Shown: piece by piece, positions 5,956 through 6,623 of the stretch | Layout of the letters: the number at the start of each line of letters is the position of its first letter | Position numbering within the stretch: the first letter of the stretch is position 1 | Source: Stenotrophomonas maltophilia | GTDB taxonomy: Bacteria; Pseudomonadota; Gammaproteobacteria; Xanthomonadales; Xanthomonadaceae | Assembly (NCBI GenBank): GCA_002386405.1 | Contig: DGIP01000210.1 | Span: 897-7,519, forward strand | Reading direction: 5' to 3' | Length of the DNA: 6,623 nt | Notes under the pieces: generated by a model | What the model saw: the letters and a program-made list of their open reading frames with translations, nothing else | Databases searched by the model: none | Told to the model about the DNA's origin: nothing | Program-made: the position numbers and the translations under genes

Positions 5956-5966
5956 GGTTGGGCGGC
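5941..5966. terminator. Perfect 26-bp palindrome between convergent genes
   Basis: GCCGCCCAACCCT (5941-5953) is followed immediately by its exact reverse complement (5954-5966). It spans the last four codons and the stop of the second peptidase gene, and its right end is 11 bp from the stop of the convergent autotransporter gene. In RNA it would fold into a long G/C-rich hairpin on either strand. No T-run follows in either direction, so a bidirectional hairpin that protects 3' ends or assists factor-dependent termination is more likely than a textbook intrinsic terminator. The palindrome is seen directly; the role is inferred. Confidence 0.6.
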
Positions 5967-5977
5967 CACGCGCCGCA

Positions 5978-6623
5978 TCAGAACGCCATGCGCACCTGCA
6001 TCTGCGCCTGCACATCGCGAACGCCCATCAACCGCTCCGCCATCACCGCGCCGCCGAAATCGGCGCGCAGGTAGCGATAGTCGGCGCCCAGCATCACCCG
6101 GTAATCCATGCCTGAAGGTGCCAGCCCCGGCACCGCGAACGCCTGCCCGCCGGCACCGTGCAGCGTTGCGCTGCGCACATCGGCGCGGTAGGCCATCGAA
6201 CGGAACATCGCGGCATCCCCCCGCAGCGACCAGCCGTGGCCCAGGCGACCACGGAAGGTGCTGCCCAGCTCCAGCTGCACACCGCTGCGCGTTCCCGCGC
6301 CCACCGACAACCCGAAGGCGTCGGCCCCGTACTCATGGAAGGCCGCTTCCCGGGCGTGATACGCCGTTGCGCCCAGCCGCGGCTGCCAGCGCAGTCCACC
6401 GGCCGCCAATTCCGTGCTCAGCGTGCTGCCCAGCCGGGTGCGCGACAGCGCGCGCTGGCTGTGTGCGCTCATGCGCGTGCTGCCCCAGTGCAGCTGGCGC
6501 TGGCCATCGGTCTGGTGCCATTCGTTGCCCAGCGTGTGCTGCAGGGTGAACGCGCCCAGCGGCTGGGCCATGCCAATGCCGGCAAACCGCGACTGCGAGC
6601 GGGCCTGGCCGCCATCGGTGGAG
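5978..6623 (-). CDS. Autotransporter beta-barrel domain (C-terminal part)
   Basis: The frame is open from the stop codon at 5978 to the right edge, so this is the last 214 codons of a longer gene whose start and passenger lie outside the window; the internal ATG at 6571 is not the start. The sequence is rich in alternating polar/hydrophobic strands with Gly, Tyr, Arg and Leu, and ends in VRMAF. A terminal Phe with alternating hydrophobic residues is the usual outer-membrane signal read by the BAM complex. HEYGADAFGLSVGAGTRSG, LRGDAAMFRSMA and the C-terminal strands fit the autotransporter beta-domain (type V secretion), which forms a 12-strand pore of about 270 residues. In Xanthomonadaceae such domains often follow subtilase or lipase/esterase passengers, but the passenger cannot be known here. 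It converges on the second peptidase gene with a 22-bp gap. Confidence 0.82.
   Translation of the reverse strand, partial: STDGGQARSQSRFAGIGMAQPLGAFTLQHTLGNEWHQTDGQRQLHWGSTRMSAHSQRALSRTRLGSTLSTELAAGGLRWQPRLGATAYHAREAAFHEYGADAFGLSVGAGTRSGVQLELGSTFRGRLGHGWSLRGDAAMFRSMAYRADVRSATLHGAGGQAFAVPGLAPSGMDYRVMLGADYRYLRADFGGAVMAERLMGVRDVQAQMQVRMAF

Noticed and set aside
5978..6571. Complete 197-residue outer-membrane protein starting at 6571
   Set aside because: There is no signal peptide at that ATG, and the frame stays open with matching barrel-like sequence to the window edge, so it is the C-terminus of a larger gene.

Overview
This window looks like chromosomal DNA from a high-GC gammaproteobacterium of the Xanthomonadaceae, most likely Stenotrophomonas (S. 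maltophilia complex). The best marker is a pair of short palindromes with GTAG ends at positions 1-58, which match the SMAG/REP repeat type known from S. maltophilia. The G/C-rich third codon positions and the gene content agree. The genus is inferred from pattern memory, not from a search.

Layout, left to right: (1) an inverted pair of REP repeats (1-58); (2) an ArgP-type LysR regulator on the minus strand (55-960); (3) a 133-bp divergent promoter region with several dyads and direct repeats; (4) a LysE/ArgO-type basic amino acid exporter on the plus strand (1094-1729); (5) a TC dinucleotide run and an intrinsic terminator; (6) two tandem, clearly paralogous, secreted S9-family serine peptidases (1893-3881 and 4015-5955), each with its own -10-like promoter, leader and upstream terminator; (7) a perfect 26-bp palindrome centred on the stop codon of the second peptidase; (8) the C-terminal beta-barrel of an autotransporter on the minus strand, converging on the peptidases and running off the right edge (5978-6623).

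How the genes work together: the regulator and exporter form the classic divergent argP-argO (lysG-lysE) pair, in which the LysR protein senses intracellular Arg/Lys and activates export. The two peptidases are predicted periplasmic or secreted alpha/beta-hydrolase peptidases with an N-terminal propeller. Both keep the complete Ser-Asp-His triad. They look like a duplication that carried the promoter and leader along, so each copy is its own transcription unit. Peptide breakdown outside the cytoplasm could feed amino acids to the cell and so connect loosely to amino acid export, but nothing in the sequence shows a direct link.

Most of the window is ordinary core genome. I see no CRISPR array, tRNA, rRNA, integrase or complete mobile element, and no clear sign of a new defence or signalling system. 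The items most worth a second look are the REP element that supplies the argP stop codon, the duplicated promoter-leader-gene module with leader hairpins, and the stop-centred palindrome.
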